DNA of 64,000 bases from Micromonospora noduli. Lineage in GTDB: Bacteria > Actinomycetota > Actinomycetes > Mycobacteriales > Micromonosporaceae. The notes under the pieces were generated by a model. It was not told the origin of the DNA. It saw nothing but the letters and a program-made list of their open reading frames with translations, and searched no databases. Of this stretch, positions 26,132 through 34,517 are shown in pieces. The stretch is taken from positions 1-64,000 of the forward strand of contig NZ_PYAK01000005.1 in assembly GCF_003264365.1 (NCBI RefSeq), read 5' to 3'. Numbering within the stretch: the stretch's first letter is position 1; every line of letters begins with the position of its first letter. A program made the translations under genes and the position numbers.

Positions 26132-27097
26132 ATGTCCGTGAGCGACACCGCGCCGGCCACCCGGTTCGGACGGCGGCTGCTGCGCCGCCTCGGCCGCCCG
26201 GCCCGTGGCGCCGCCGCCGCGTGGGTGCCGCTCGCCGCGCTCGTCTGCGGCCTCTTCACCGGCGCGCTGGCCAGCCGCGCCGCCTGGGAGACGTCCCGAC
26301 CGCAACCCGACCGGGCCGAGGCCGCCGCCATCCTCACCGAGGTCTTTCCCGGTCACGACCTCGGCGAGATCGACACCCCGCCGGCGCTCTTCGTCGTCTA
26401 CGGGCACGCGCTGCGCCTGGGGACCGCCAAGACCCTGGTGTTCGGTGACGGTGGCGAATATCAGGAGGGCGCCACCGGCGCCTTCGCCCTCGGCGCGCCG
26501 CCGGCGCCCGTCGCACAGATCGTCACGGCGGCCCGGGAGCGCCTGACCGGTGGCGGCTGGCGGGTGTACGACCAACAGGTGTCCGATCGCGTCAGCTGTG
26601 CGGACAAGATGTGCGCCACCCCGCAGGCGGTCACCGACACCGCGCTGACTGCCCGACGTGGCGACACCATCCTGAACGCCTCGATCTCCTCGCAGACAGC
26701 CGTCGACGCCAGCTACCTCTCGGTCGAGCTGCACCGCGCGCCACCGCCCCTGGTGGTCCCCGCCGGAGTGCTCGGCACGGTGCTGGGCGCGGTGGCCGGT
26801 TGGCTGGTCTTCGGCTGGGTCAGCCGACGCACCGAGGGACGCCGTAGCCGCGGCACTGTGAACGGCCTGATCGGTGTGGCCACGGTGCTGTGGTGGCTGC
26901 CGGTGTTGCTGGCCGCACCGCAGCTGCTGCACCACCACCTCGGCGAGCCACACCCGGCCTGGCACCCGTACTGGGAGTGGCTGGGCCAGCCGGCCGCCTC
27001 GCTGCTCTTCCTGGTCGGCGCGGTGTGCGTGCTGCTGGCGCTGGGGCTGGCCGCCGGAACCCGCCGGAACACCATGCCCGAGGCGACGGCCGACTGA
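26132..27097 (+). CDS. hypothetical membrane protein, 321 residues
   Basis: The N-terminus is basic with one membrane helix (about residues 30-48). An extracytoplasmic domain of about 160 residues follows, including a CADKMC pair that may form a disulfide. Three more helices follow (about 205-225, 242-262, 282-302). GGAGGG gives the ATG at 26132 good spacing, and a GTG at 26126 overlaps that site. I do not recognise a family. Its neighbours are secreted enzymes but there is no shared operon. Confidence 0.7.
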   Translation: MSVSDTAPATRFGRRLLRRLGRPARGAAAAWVPLAALVCGLFTGALASRAAWETSRPQPDRAEAAAILTEVFPGHDLGEIDTPPALFVVYGHALRLGTAKTLVFGDGGEYQEGATGAFALGAPPAPVAQIVTAARERLTGGGWRVYDQQVSDRVSCADKMCATPQAVTDTALTARRGDTILNASISSQTAVDASYLSVELHRAPPPLVVPAGVLGTVLGAVAGWLVFGWVSRRTEGRRSRGTVNGLIGVATVLWWLPVLLAAPQLLHHHLGEPHPAWHPYWEWLGQPAASLLFLVGAVCVLLALGLAAGTRRNTMPEATAD

Positions 27098-27121
27098 CCC
27101 CCGGCGGAACGGTCGTGGCCC

Positions 27122-27165
27122 GCCCAGGGCCGGCCCCGTCGGGTGCACGGCGACCGGCCCTGGGC
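27122..27165. terminator. hairpin terminator
   Basis: Twelve-bp arms GCCCAGGGCCGG/CCGGCCCTGGGC (27122-27133, 27154-27165) flank a 20-nt loop. It lies after the membrane-protein gene and, on the other strand, directly after the stop of the ricin-type remnant. Confidence 0.75.
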
Positions 27166-27170
27166 ATCTG

Positions 27171-27275
27171 TCAGCGGACGGACCAGCGCTGCGCGGCGGT
27201 GCCGTTGCACGTCCAGAGCTGCACCTCCTCCATCTGACCGGCTTCGACGTCCACCGAGGACCGCCGAGGGTTACC
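27171..27275 (-). pseudogene. remnant of a ricin-type (CBM13) lectin protein, C-terminal end only
   Basis: Read on the minus strand, this stretch encodes VDVEAGQMEEVQLWTCNGTAAQRW and then SVR and a stop. That is the last QxW repeat of a ricin B-like beta-trefoil, as at the C-terminus of secreted actinobacterial glycosidases. The hairpin at 27122-27165 follows the stop, as expected for a real gene end. Upstream the similarity stops abruptly, where the M64 peptidase gene region begins. Most of the gene therefore appears to have been lost by deletion. Confidence 0.6.
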
Positions 27276-27397
27276 TGTCGGTGCGCAGACCGGTACGGTC
27301 CGAGATGTCCACGGTCACGGCAGGCCCGGACGACGGCGCCCCCGCCGGGCCCGCCGCCCGGCACCGCCAGGCCGACCGGCCATGGAAGGGGCGCAGG

Positions 27398-29716
27398 GTG
27401 CGGATCAAAGTGGGGTTGTGTGTCGCGGCGTTCGTCGCGGCGGGGCTGACGGTCGGCACACCGGCCGCCGCCACGCCGGCCGCCGTCCCGGTGGCCGGCA
27501 CCAGCGTGGTGCCGGTCCAGGTCACCGGTGACCCGGCGACGCGGTTCAACCTGGTGCTGCTGGGCGACGGTTACACCGAGGCCGACCTACCCACCTTCCG
27601 AGCGCACGTGGACCGGCACCTCAACACCCTGTGGACGATCGAGCCGTTCAAGTCCTACCGCAGCTACTTCAACGTCTACGCCGTGGAGATCATCTCGGCG
27701 GAGTCCGGGGTGGACTGCGACCCCGGCCTGTCCGCGCCGCGACGCGACACCGCGCTGGGCATGGGCTTCTGGGGTGGTTGCAACCCGGCGAGCGTGCAAC
27801 GTCTGCTCACTGTCGACGGCACCGCCGCGAACGCGTACGCCGACCTGGCCGTCGGCACCAACCCCGGCAACCGGCAACTGGTCGCGCTGGCCAACAGCGG
27901 CACCTACGGTGGGGCCGGCGGCAGCAACGCCACCGCCTCCGGCGGCAACGCGCTTTCCGCGCTGATCAGCCCGCACGAGCTGGGGCACTCGCTCGGTGGC
28001 TTGCAGGACGAGTACGACTACTACGGCCGTGGGGTGCCGGGCGACACCTACAGCGGGCCGGAGCCGGACTCGGTGCACCACACCGTGCTGACCGAGCGGC
28101 AGATGCGCGACACCCGCACCAAGTGGTGGCGCTGGCTGGGTGAGCCGAGCGAGGCGGGCGGAACGATCGGCCGCTATGAGGGCGGCCTGTACCTCCAGCG
28201 TGGGGTGTGGCGACCGAGCCGGCACTCGATGATGAAGTCGCTGGGCTTCTACTTCGACCAGGTCGGCCGGGAGCGGATGACCGAACGGATCGCCGCCCGG
28301 GTCGGCATCGTGCAGGGCGGCACGGCCACCGATCAGGCGGTCGGCGCGGACCGGCTGCTCTGGGTGGACACCCTGCACCCGGTGAGCCACGCGCTGACCG
28401 TGACGTGGTCGGTGGACGGCAGGGCGGTGCCGCGTACCGGCAATGCCCGCCATCTGGACCTGCGGAAACTACGGCTCTCTCCCGGCCGGCACACGGTGAC
28501 CGTCACGGTGACCGACCCGACGGAGTTCGTCCGCGACCCGGCGGTCCGCAGCTCACCGGCGCTGACCCAGACCCGCGCCTGGACCGTGGACACGGCGGTG
28601 CGTACCCCGGTGGTGGAGTCGCCGCTGGCGATCACCGCGTCCACCGCGACCGACCGGCCGGTCGGCGCGCACGACGTGGTGTACGTGCGGACCAGCCAGC
28701 CCACCGATCGGGCGCCACGCGTGCGCTGGACGCTCGACGGCAGGCCGGTGGCCGACACCGGCACCGACCGGGACGTGGACCTGGGCGCGCTGCGCCTGTC
28801 GCGGGGTACCCACCGGCTGACCGCCCGGGTAGACGAGCCGGGCGCCGGGAGGGCGGTGACCCGCACCTGGACGGTCGACGCGACGCGGCCCGACGTGGCG
28901 TACGCCCTCTCCGAGCCGCTGCTCACCGTCACCCGGCCCGGCCGACCCACCGAGTACGTGTACAACGGCCCGTTCACCATGGGGTTGACCGGCACCGACG
29001 ACGGCACCGGCCAGGTCACCTCGGAGTTCCGGCTCGACGGCGACGGGTGGCACAACTACTACGGCTGGCCCACCGATGCCCGGTCGCCGTTCCTGTTCAG
29101 CGCCACCGGCACCGACGTGGACGGCCTGGTCTACGGCAACCTCGGCTCGGGCGGCCTGTCCGTGTCCCCGTTCGCTGAGCGGTCTCCCGGGTACGGCCGG
29201 CACCGCATCGAGTACCGGGGCATCGACGCCGTCGGCAACATCGGACCGGCCCGCGCGTTCATGGCCACGCTGATCCCGCCGCCACCGGCCTGCACCACAG
29301 TGGTCACCGGCCGACACGCCGGCCCGCTGACCGTCACCGCCGGCGTCACCTGCCTGCGCGCGGCCACCGTGACCGGCCCGGTCACCGTCGCGCCCGGCGC
29401 CGCCCTGGTCGCCCAGGGCTCATCGATCGCCGGGAACCTGACGGCATCCCGCGCCGCGGTCGTCGAGGTGCTGAACACCGAGGTACGCGGCGCCGTGTCG
29501 CTGACCGGCACCACCGACCACGTCACGATGGTGGCGGCCCGGGTCGCCGGGCCGTTGGCACTGGCCGGTACCGCATCGGCGCCCATCCTCGCCGGCGGCG
29601 AGGTGGGCGCGTTGGCCTGCTCGGGCGACCCGACGCCGGTCGACCTGGGGGAACCCACCACGGTGCGGAAGCCGACCGGGGGCCACTGCCGCCGCCTCAT
29701 GCCGCCGGCGGCATGA
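27398..29716 (+). CDS. secreted M64-family (IgA peptidase-like) metallopeptidase
   Basis: This 772-residue protein has a signal peptide (about residues 1-28) and an M64 catalytic domain (about 40-310). The zinc motif H193-E-L-G-H197 is followed by SLGGLQDEYDYYG, the family HExGHxxxGLxDEY pattern. Ig-like/beta-sandwich repeats (about 320-510) and a C-terminal beta-helix-like region ending in GGHC complete it. The GTG at 27398 has GGAAGGG 7 nt upstream and gives a proper signal peptide. The open frame reaches back to 27143 but that extension is non-coding in character. The substrates of bacterial M64 proteins outside gut species are unknown. Confidence 0.85.
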   Translation: MRIKVGLCVAAFVAAGLTVGTPAAATPAAVPVAGTSVVPVQVTGDPATRFNLVLLGDGYTEADLPTFRAHVDRHLNTLWTIEPFKSYRSYFNVYAVEIISAESGVDCDPGLSAPRRDTALGMGFWGGCNPASVQRLLTVDGTAANAYADLAVGTNPGNRQLVALANSGTYGGAGGSNATASGGNALSALISPHELGHSLGGLQDEYDYYGRGVPGDTYSGPEPDSVHHTVLTERQMRDTRTKWWRWLGEPSEAGGTIGRYEGGLYLQRGVWRPSRHSMMKSLGFYFDQVGRERMTERIAARVGIVQGGTATDQAVGADRLLWVDTLHPVSHALTVTWSVDGRAVPRTGNARHLDLRKLRLSPGRHTVTVTVTDPTEFVRDPAVRSSPALTQTRAWTVDTAVRTPVVESPLAITASTATDRPVGAHDVVYVRTSQPTDRAPRVRWTLDGRPVADTGTDRDVDLGALRLSRGTHRLTARVDEPGAGRAVTRTWTVDATRPDVAYALSEPLLTVTRPGRPTEYVYNGPFTMGLTGTDDGTGQVTSEFRLDGDGWHNYYGWPTDARSPFLFSATGTDVDGLVYGNLGSGGLSVSPFAERSPGYGRHRIEYRGIDAVGNIGPARAFMATLIPPPPACTTVVTGRHAGPLTVTAGVTCLRAATVTGPVTVAPGAALVAQGSSIAGNLTASRAAVVEVLNTEVRGAVSLTGTTDHVTMVAARVAGPLALAGTASAPILAGGEVGALACSGDPTPVDLGEPTTVRKPTGGHCRRLMPPAA

Positions 29717-29727
29717 CGATCAGCCCT

Positions 29728-29807
29728 CAAGATCCGCGCAACTACCGGGAATGTGCTGCTTCCGCCGCCGCGGAGGCAGCACCATCCCGGGAACTGCCCA
29801 GATCTTG
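29728..29807. repeat. 36-bp imperfect inverted repeat (CAAGATC ends)
   Basis: The arms 29728-29763 and 29772-29807 match at 28 of 36 positions around an 8-nt loop, beginning and ending CAAGATC/GATCTTG. It starts 12 bp after the M64 stop, so it can terminate that gene. The size and mismatched arms suggest a dispersed palindromic element rather than a simple terminator. Confidence 0.7.
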
Positions 29808-29890
29808 GCCAGCGTGGCGGCGTGAGTGCGGCGCCGGCGGGTAGGCAGCGGCCCGGCGGCATGTCGACACCCGCCGGGTGGGAGGCTCCG

Positions 29891-30163
29891 ATGAGCACGT
29901 ACCGGGACGAACAGGGTGGCACGTTCCCGCCACCGGAGGCGGATGCCCTGGAACAACGGCAGGACGCGTTCGACGTCGGGCCCCCGGACCGGGTCTCGGG
30001 TGACGTGGACCCGGAGGCCGCCGAGGCCGACCTGGCCGAGCAGGGCGCCTTCCCGGCGGGCACGCTCGAGGAGGTGACGTCGCTGCCGGCCGACGCCAAC
30101 CCGGCGGACGCCCTCGAACAGCGTCAGGAGATCCCGACCCGAGACGAGGGGCGTCGCACCTGA
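29891..30163 (+). CDS. small acidic hypothetical protein, 90 residues
   Basis: MSTYRDEQGGTFPPPEADALEQRQD begins a highly acidic, probably disordered protein. The motif ADALEQRQ occurs twice, near residues 18 and 73. GGAGG precedes the ATG at 29891 by 5 nt. I recall similar small DALEQRQ proteins in actinobacteria, without known function. Confidence 0.75.
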   Translation: MSTYRDEQGGTFPPPEADALEQRQDAFDVGPPDRVSGDVDPEAAEADLAEQGAFPAGTLEEVTSLPADANPADALEQRQEIPTRDEGRRT

Positions 30164-30301
30164 CCACACCCGCCCCAAGCTGGCCTGGCCGAAGCCGGCT
30201 CCGGCCGCCAAGCCGGCTCCGGCCGTCAAGGCTGGGCTGCCCTCAGAAAGGGCCCGGCCGCCCAGGGCCCGGCGCACCCACGCGCGTCCGGTCACCCACA
30301 C

Positions 30302-30378
30302 GGCCCGACCGCCCAGACAAGGCCCGACCGCCCACACAAGGCCCGACCGCCCACACCAAGGCCCGACCGCCCACACTT
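30302..30378. repeat. 19-nt tandem repeat, four copies
   Basis: The units GGCCCGACCGCCCACACAA start at 30302, 30321, 30340 and 30360, with one 20-nt unit. Diverged copies flank the array. The units abut without spacers, so this is not a CRISPR array. Confidence 0.85.
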
Positions 30379-30475
30379 GGCCCGTTGACCCACCCGGGCC
30401 CGGTTACCCACACGGGTCCGGCCACTACACGGATCCGGCTATCACACGGGTCCGGCTCGACGTGGTCCTCAACGG

Positions 30476-30515
30476 GTTATACCTGTGAGTCATTTTTATG
30501 ACTCACAGGTATAAC
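30476..30515. repeat. 18-bp perfect palindrome with TTTT loop, copy 1 of a 36-nt palindromic family
   Basis: The arms 30476-30493 and 30498-30515 are perfectly complementary (GTTATACCTGTGAGTCAT). The inner 36 nt (30478-30513) share a fixed scaffold with 56196-56231: TATACCT, GAG, AT, ATGACTC and AGGTATA at the same spacings. It lies between convergent genes and may also terminate transcription. Confidence 0.85.
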
Positions 30516-30550
30516 GCTCGTGAGAGTGTCCGGACCCAGGCAGCCTGCCC

Positions 30551-30651
30551 GGCTCAGCCGGCGACGCCGACCAGCCGGTTCAGCCGGCGACGCCGACCAG
30601 CCGGCTCAGCCGGCGACGCCGACCAGCCGGCTCAGCCGGCGACGACCTGCC
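30551..30651. repeat. 26-bp tandem repeat spanning the 3' end of the Nramp gene
   Basis: Three 26-bp units begin at 30551, 30577 and 30603, and a partial fourth starts at 30629. The Nramp stop codon lies in the fourth. The gene's last codons were apparently amplified outward past the stop. The unit length is not a multiple of three, so in-gene expansion would shift the frame. Confidence 0.85.
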
Positions 30652-31900
30652 AGAGGAGGAACGCGTTCAGCGCGACCACCAGCACGGCCACCAGAGACGC
30701 GGCGGCGGTGGTGAGCGGATGGTTGACCAGGTTGCCCATCAGGTCGCGTCGGCGGGTGAAGGCGACCACCGGGATCAGCGCGAACGGGATGCCGAAGCTG
30801 AGGATGACCTGGGACAGCACGAGCGCCCGGGTCGGGTCGAGGCCGATGGCGAGCACGGCCAGCGCGGGCAGCAGGGTGACCAGCCGACGCAGCAGCAGCG
30901 GTACCCGCCGACGCAGGAAGCCCTGCATGATCACCTCGCCGGCGTAGGTGCCGACGCTCGTGGAGGCGAGCCCGGAGACCAGCAGGGCGACGGCGAACCC
31001 GAACGCGGCGGCGGTCCCGATGGTCTGGCCGAGCCCGGCGTGCACCCCCTCCAGGCTGTCCGCGCCGCCCGGGCCGCCGCCCCGGAAGCTGGCCGCGGCG
31101 ATCAGCAGCATGGCGAGGTTGACCGCGCCGGCCGCGCTCAGGGCCAGCAGCACGTCGGTGCGCTGGCCACGGAACAGGATCCGACGCTCGGTGTCGTCGG
31201 CGGCGGGAATGCGGTCGCGGGTGAGCGCGGAGTGCACGTAGATGACGTGCGGCATGACGGTCGCGCCGAGGATGCCGGCGGCCAACAGCACGCTGTCCGT
31301 GCCCTGTAGACGCGGCACCATGCCGGCCATGGCAGCGCCGGGATCGGAGCCGGAGGCGAGCAGGTTGGCGGCGAAGGCCAGCACGATCACCCCGAGCAGG
31401 ACGGCGATGACAACCTCGAAGGCGCGGTACCCGCGCGAGCGCAGGGCGAGCACGGCGAACGCGGCCGTGCCGATGATGATGCCGCCGGGCAGCAGGGGGA
31501 TGCCGAAGAGCAGGTACAGGGCGACCGCGCCACCGATCACCTCGGCCAGGTCGGTGGCCATGGCGACCAACTCGGCCTGCACCCACATCACCCGGTTCAC
31601 CGGCCGGGGTAGGCGTTCCCGGCACAGCTCGGGCAGGCTGCGCCCGGTGGCCAGACCCAGCTTCGCGGTGAGCGTCTGCACCAGCATCGCCATCAGGTTG
31701 GCCACCACCACGACCCAGACCAGCAGATAGCCGTAGCGGGCGCCGGCGGCGGAGTTGGTGGCGAAGTTGCCGGGGTCGACGTACGCGACGGCGGCGACGA
31801 ACGCCGGGCCGAGCAGGATCAACCGCCCACGTACGCGACCCCGGGCGCGAGCGGCCTGTAGTGGAGTCGCCCTCGACGTCGTCAGTTCGTTGGTGACCAC
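30632..31900 (-). CDS. mntH: Nramp-family divalent metal (Mn/Fe) transporter
   Basis: This 422-residue protein has 11 predicted helices and the family metal-site motifs. DPGNFATN lies in TM1 (near residue 42) and MPHVIYVH in TM6 (near residue 220). It imports Mn2+ or Fe2+ with protons. The GTG start at 31900 follows GGGGAGG. Its 3' end is embedded in a 26-bp tandem repeat. No Fur or MntR-type palindrome is evident upstream. Confidence 0.93.
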   Translation of the reverse strand: MVTNELTTSRATPLQAARARGRVRGRLILLGPAFVAAVAYVDPGNFATNSAAGARYGYLLVWVVVVANLMAMLVQTLTAKLGLATGRSLPELCRERLPRPVNRVMWVQAELVAMATDLAEVIGGAVALYLLFGIPLLPGGIIIGTAAFAVLALRSRGYRAFEVVIAVLLGVIVLAFAANLLASGSDPGAAMAGMVPRLQGTDSVLLAAGILGATVMPHVIYVHSALTRDRIPAADDTERRILFRGQRTDVLLALSAAGAVNLAMLLIAAASFRGGGPGGADSLEGVHAGLGQTIGTAAAFGFAVALLVSGLASTSVGTYAGEVIMQGFLRRRVPLLLRRLVTLLPALAVLAIGLDPTRALVLSQVILSFGIPFALIPVVAFTRRRDLMGNLVNHPLTTAAASLVAVLVVALNAFLLWQVVAG

Positions 31901-32126
31901 CGAACACCTCCCCGTCCACGCGGATCGCTGCCGGTCCCTTCCCCGCGGGCTGACCCCTGGGTGCCAACCGGTGGCCTGCCGGTGCCACCAGGGTCACCAC
32001 CGCCGGGCCCGTCCCGATGCGCCCGCCGGCCAGCAAGCGGCGCGCCGGACGAGACGCGCCGCGCTCGGACAGAACGTGCCGCGCCGAGCTTGACAGCCGA
32101 TGGGTCACCGATGAAGCTGTCTATTA

Positions 32127-32144
32127 GTCCTACTGTCGTAGGAC
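32127..32144. promoter_or_regulatory. candidate GntR operator GTCCTAC-TGTC-GTAGGAC
   Basis: Seven-bp perfect arms and a 4-nt centre lie 20 bp before the GTG start of the YtrA-type regulator. TTGACA occurs at 32090 and TATTAG at 32122, so the operator overlaps a possible promoter. The position suits autoregulation. Confidence 0.5.
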
Positions 32145-32164
32145 AACAGGAAGGATCATCGGGA

Positions 32165-32572
32165 GTGATCGAGTTCGTACTGGACAGCCGGTCGAAGGTG
32201 AACACCTACATGCAGCTCGTGCAGCAGGTGAAACAGGCGCTGCGGGTTGGCCTGCTGACACCGGGCGACCAGTTGCCGAAGGTCCGGGACGTCGCGCAAT
32301 CCCTGGCGATCAACCCGAACACGGTGCTGAAGGCGTACCGGGAGTTGGAGATCGAGGGTCTGGTCGGTGGCCGACCCGGGGTGGGCACGTTCGTCCAGCG
32401 CACCCTGGCCGGCGCGTCCCTGCCCAACCAGGCCGAGCTGCGCGGCGACCTGGTCGCCTGGCTGCACCGGGCGCAAGCGGCCGGTCTCACGGCTGAGGAC
32501 GTCATCGCCCTGGTGGAGACGACGCTGCGCGCCACCCTCGCCGACGACGCCCCCCAGAAGGAGCCCGCGTGA
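32165..32572 (+). CDS. GntR-family (YtrA-type) transcriptional regulator
   Basis: This 135-residue protein has a winged HTH (about residues 12-75; YMQLVQQVKQALRVGLLTPGDQLPKVRDVAQSLAINPNTVLKAYRELE). The short helical C-terminus is typical of YtrA regulators, which control ABC exporters. I prefer the GTG at 32165, since the palindrome overlaps the only upstream ATG (32111) and AGGAAGG lies 10 nt before the GTG. The stop overlaps the ABC ATPase start (GTGA). Confidence 0.88.
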   Translation: MIEFVLDSRSKVNTYMQLVQQVKQALRVGLLTPGDQLPKVRDVAQSLAINPNTVLKAYRELEIEGLVGGRPGVGTFVQRTLAGASLPNQAELRGDLVAWLHRAQAAGLTAEDVIALVETTLRATLADDAPQKEPA

Positions 32573-33483
32573 ACGGAACGAGAGGACAAGGGATGGACAT
32601 GGTCTTGGAAGCAGACCGGCTCGGCAAGCGGTACGGCAGCACCTGGGCGTTGCGGGACTGCTCGCTGCATCTGCCGGCCGGCCGGATCGCCGCGCTGGTC
32701 GGGCCGAACGGCGCGGGCAAGAGCACGCTGTTGCACCTGGCCGTCGGGCTGCTCAAGCCCGACGCCGGCGCGGTCCGGGTGTTCGGTCGGTCCCCGTACG
32801 GCGACACGGAGGGCTTGGCCGACATCGGGTTCGTCGCCCAGGACACCCCGCTGTACCGGGATTTCACGGCGTCCGAGTTGGTCATCGCCGGCGGCAAGCT
32901 GAACAAGCGGTGGGACGCGACGTTGGCCCGCCAGCGGCTGGCGCAGCTCGGCATTCCACCGGACAAGGCGGTCGGCAAGCTCTCCGGCGGTCAACGGGCC
33001 CAGGTCGCGCTTGCTCTGGCACTGGCCAAGCAGCCGCGGTTGCTGCTGCTCGACGAACCGGTCGCCAGCCTCGACCCCCTGGCTCGACGGGAGTTCCTCC
33101 AGTCGTTGATGGGCAGCGTCGCGGAGTCGGGCACCACCGTTCTGCTCTCCTCGCACCTGCTGGCCGACCTGGAACGCGTCTGTGACTACCTGATCGTGCT
33201 GAACGCCTCCCAGGTGCAGCTCACCGGCGCGGTCGACGACCTGGTCGCCGGGCACCGGCAGCTCGTCGGGCCGCGGCACGACGGCGGCGCTATCGGGGGC
33301 GTCGCCGCAGTGATCCGGGCCAGCCACACCGACCGGCAGTCCACGTTGCTCGTCCGCACCGACGGGCCGGTCACCGATCCGGCCTGGACGGTCCGCGAGG
33401 TCAGCCTGGAGGACGTCGTGCTGGCCTACCTGGCGGACGGCACCACGCAGACCAGTCACAGCGAGTGGGGGGTAGCAGCATGA
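32569..33483 (+). CDS. ABC transporter ATP-binding protein of the YtrA-linked operon
   Basis: This 304-residue ATPase has Walker A GPNGAGKST near residue 45, signature LSGGQ near 140, Walker B LLLLDEP near 160, and a short variable C-terminus. It overlaps the regulator by 4 bp and the permease by 4 bp (ATGA), giving a coupled three-gene operon. If the GTG at 32569 is not used, ATGs at 32593 or 32599 are alternatives. The substrate is unknown; YtrA-linked systems respond to cell-wall antibiotics in other bacteria. Confidence 0.92.
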   Translation: MNGTRGQGMDMVLEADRLGKRYGSTWALRDCSLHLPAGRIAALVGPNGAGKSTLLHLAVGLLKPDAGAVRVFGRSPYGDTEGLADIGFVAQDTPLYRDFTASELVIAGGKLNKRWDATLARQRLAQLGIPPDKAVGKLSGGQRAQVALALALAKQPRLLLLDEPVASLDPLARREFLQSLMGSVAESGTTVLLSSHLLADLERVCDYLIVLNASQVQLTGAVDDLVAGHRQLVGPRHDGGAIGGVAAVIRASHTDRQSTLLVRTDGPVTDPAWTVREVSLEDVVLAYLADGTTQTSHSEWGVAA

Positions 33484-34469
33484 TCTGGTTGACCTGGCGG
33501 CAACATCGCAAGCAGGCGTTCTACACGGTGCTGGGGTTCGTGGCACTGGCCGCTCTGCTGGTCCCGATCGGCCTGTCGATGCGGAACACCTTCAGCGACC
33601 TCGGGCTGACGGACTGCGTGAGCCAGCTTGCCCGTGCCGACGTGGCGCAAACGACCCGCGAGACCTGCGAAGCGGGCTTCCAGCGCTTCGGCAGCCAGTA
33701 CGGCAGCCTCAACCTGGTGGCCGTACTGCTGATCACCCTGCCGGCGCTGGTCGGCCTGTTCTGGGGTGCACCACTGGTCGCCCGCGAGGTGGAGCACGGC
33801 ACGCACCGGTTCGTCTGGACCCAGGGCGTCGGCCGGACCCGCTGGGCCCTCGTGAAGTTCGGGCTGGTGGGCGCGGCCGTCGTGATCCTCGCAGCGGCCT
33901 ACGGGCTGGGCATGTCCTGGTGGGTCGACCCGCTCACCCAGGCCGCGTACGAGGGCCGGCTCGGCATGATCGTCTTCGATCTGCAGGGCATCGCGCCGAT
34001 CGGCTACACCCTCTTCGCCGTGGCGCTGGGCGTCTTCGCCGGCACCGTCTGGAAGCGGATGCTGCCCGCCATGGGCATCACCCTCGCTGGGTTCATCGGC
34101 GTACGGGCGGCGGTGGAGATCCTGGCCCGACCGCACTACCAGCCGGCCCGCACCCAGACCTTCCCGATCGCGGGGGAAGGGTCACCGGAGATCAGCCGGG
34201 GGGACTGGATTCTCACCCAGGGTGTCCGAAACCCGGACGGGACCATGGTCGCGGAGGACACCCGGATCCAGTGCCCGCCAGGCGGGAAGGGGCCGGACGG
34301 TCGGGTCTGCGGCGCCGAGTTGGGCCTCGAACCGGGCGCGTACAACTGGCAGCTCTACCAGCCGGCGGACCGGTTCTGGCTGTTCCAGGGCATCGAGACG
34401 GGCATCTTCGTCGCCCTCGCCGTGCTCCTGCTCTACCTGGCGGTGCGCCGGATCCGCCGGATCGCCTAG
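33480..34469 (+). CDS. ABC transporter permease
   Basis: This 329-residue membrane protein has about six hydrophobic segments. The first lies at about residues 15-33, and the last at about 303-321 is followed by VRRIRRIA. A large extracytoplasmic loop between the last two helices contains Cys pairs (CPPGGKGPDGRVC). ATG at 33480 lies in the ATGA overlap with the ATPase gene, with a G-rich ribosome-binding site 7 nt upstream. It is the ABC-2-like partner of the preceding ATPase. Confidence 0.85.
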   Translation: MIWLTWRQHRKQAFYTVLGFVALAALLVPIGLSMRNTFSDLGLTDCVSQLARADVAQTTRETCEAGFQRFGSQYGSLNLVAVLLITLPALVGLFWGAPLVAREVEHGTHRFVWTQGVGRTRWALVKFGLVGAAVVILAAAYGLGMSWWVDPLTQAAYEGRLGMIVFDLQGIAPIGYTLFAVALGVFAGTVWKRMLPAMGITLAGFIGVRAAVEILARPHYQPARTQTFPIAGEGSPEISRGDWILTQGVRNPDGTMVAEDTRIQCPPGGKGPDGRVCGAELGLEPGAYNWQLYQPADRFWLFQGIETGIFVALAVLLLYLAVRRIRRIA

Positions 34470-34517
34470 CTGGGCGACGGGTGCTCGTCGGGGAGCGGGG
34501 GCCCCGGCGATCACCCG

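Larger units (their letters stand above)
30164..30631. other. 468-bp repeat-rich intergenic region
   Basis: This region holds a direct repeat of AAGCCGGCTCCGGCCG (about 30190-30230), the 19-nt tandem array, the 36-nt palindrome and the start of the 26-bp array that runs into the Nramp gene. There is no protein gene. Confidence 0.7.

Noticed and set aside
30302..30378. Possible CRISPR array
   Set aside because: Units are directly adjacent with no unique spacers and there are no cas genes.
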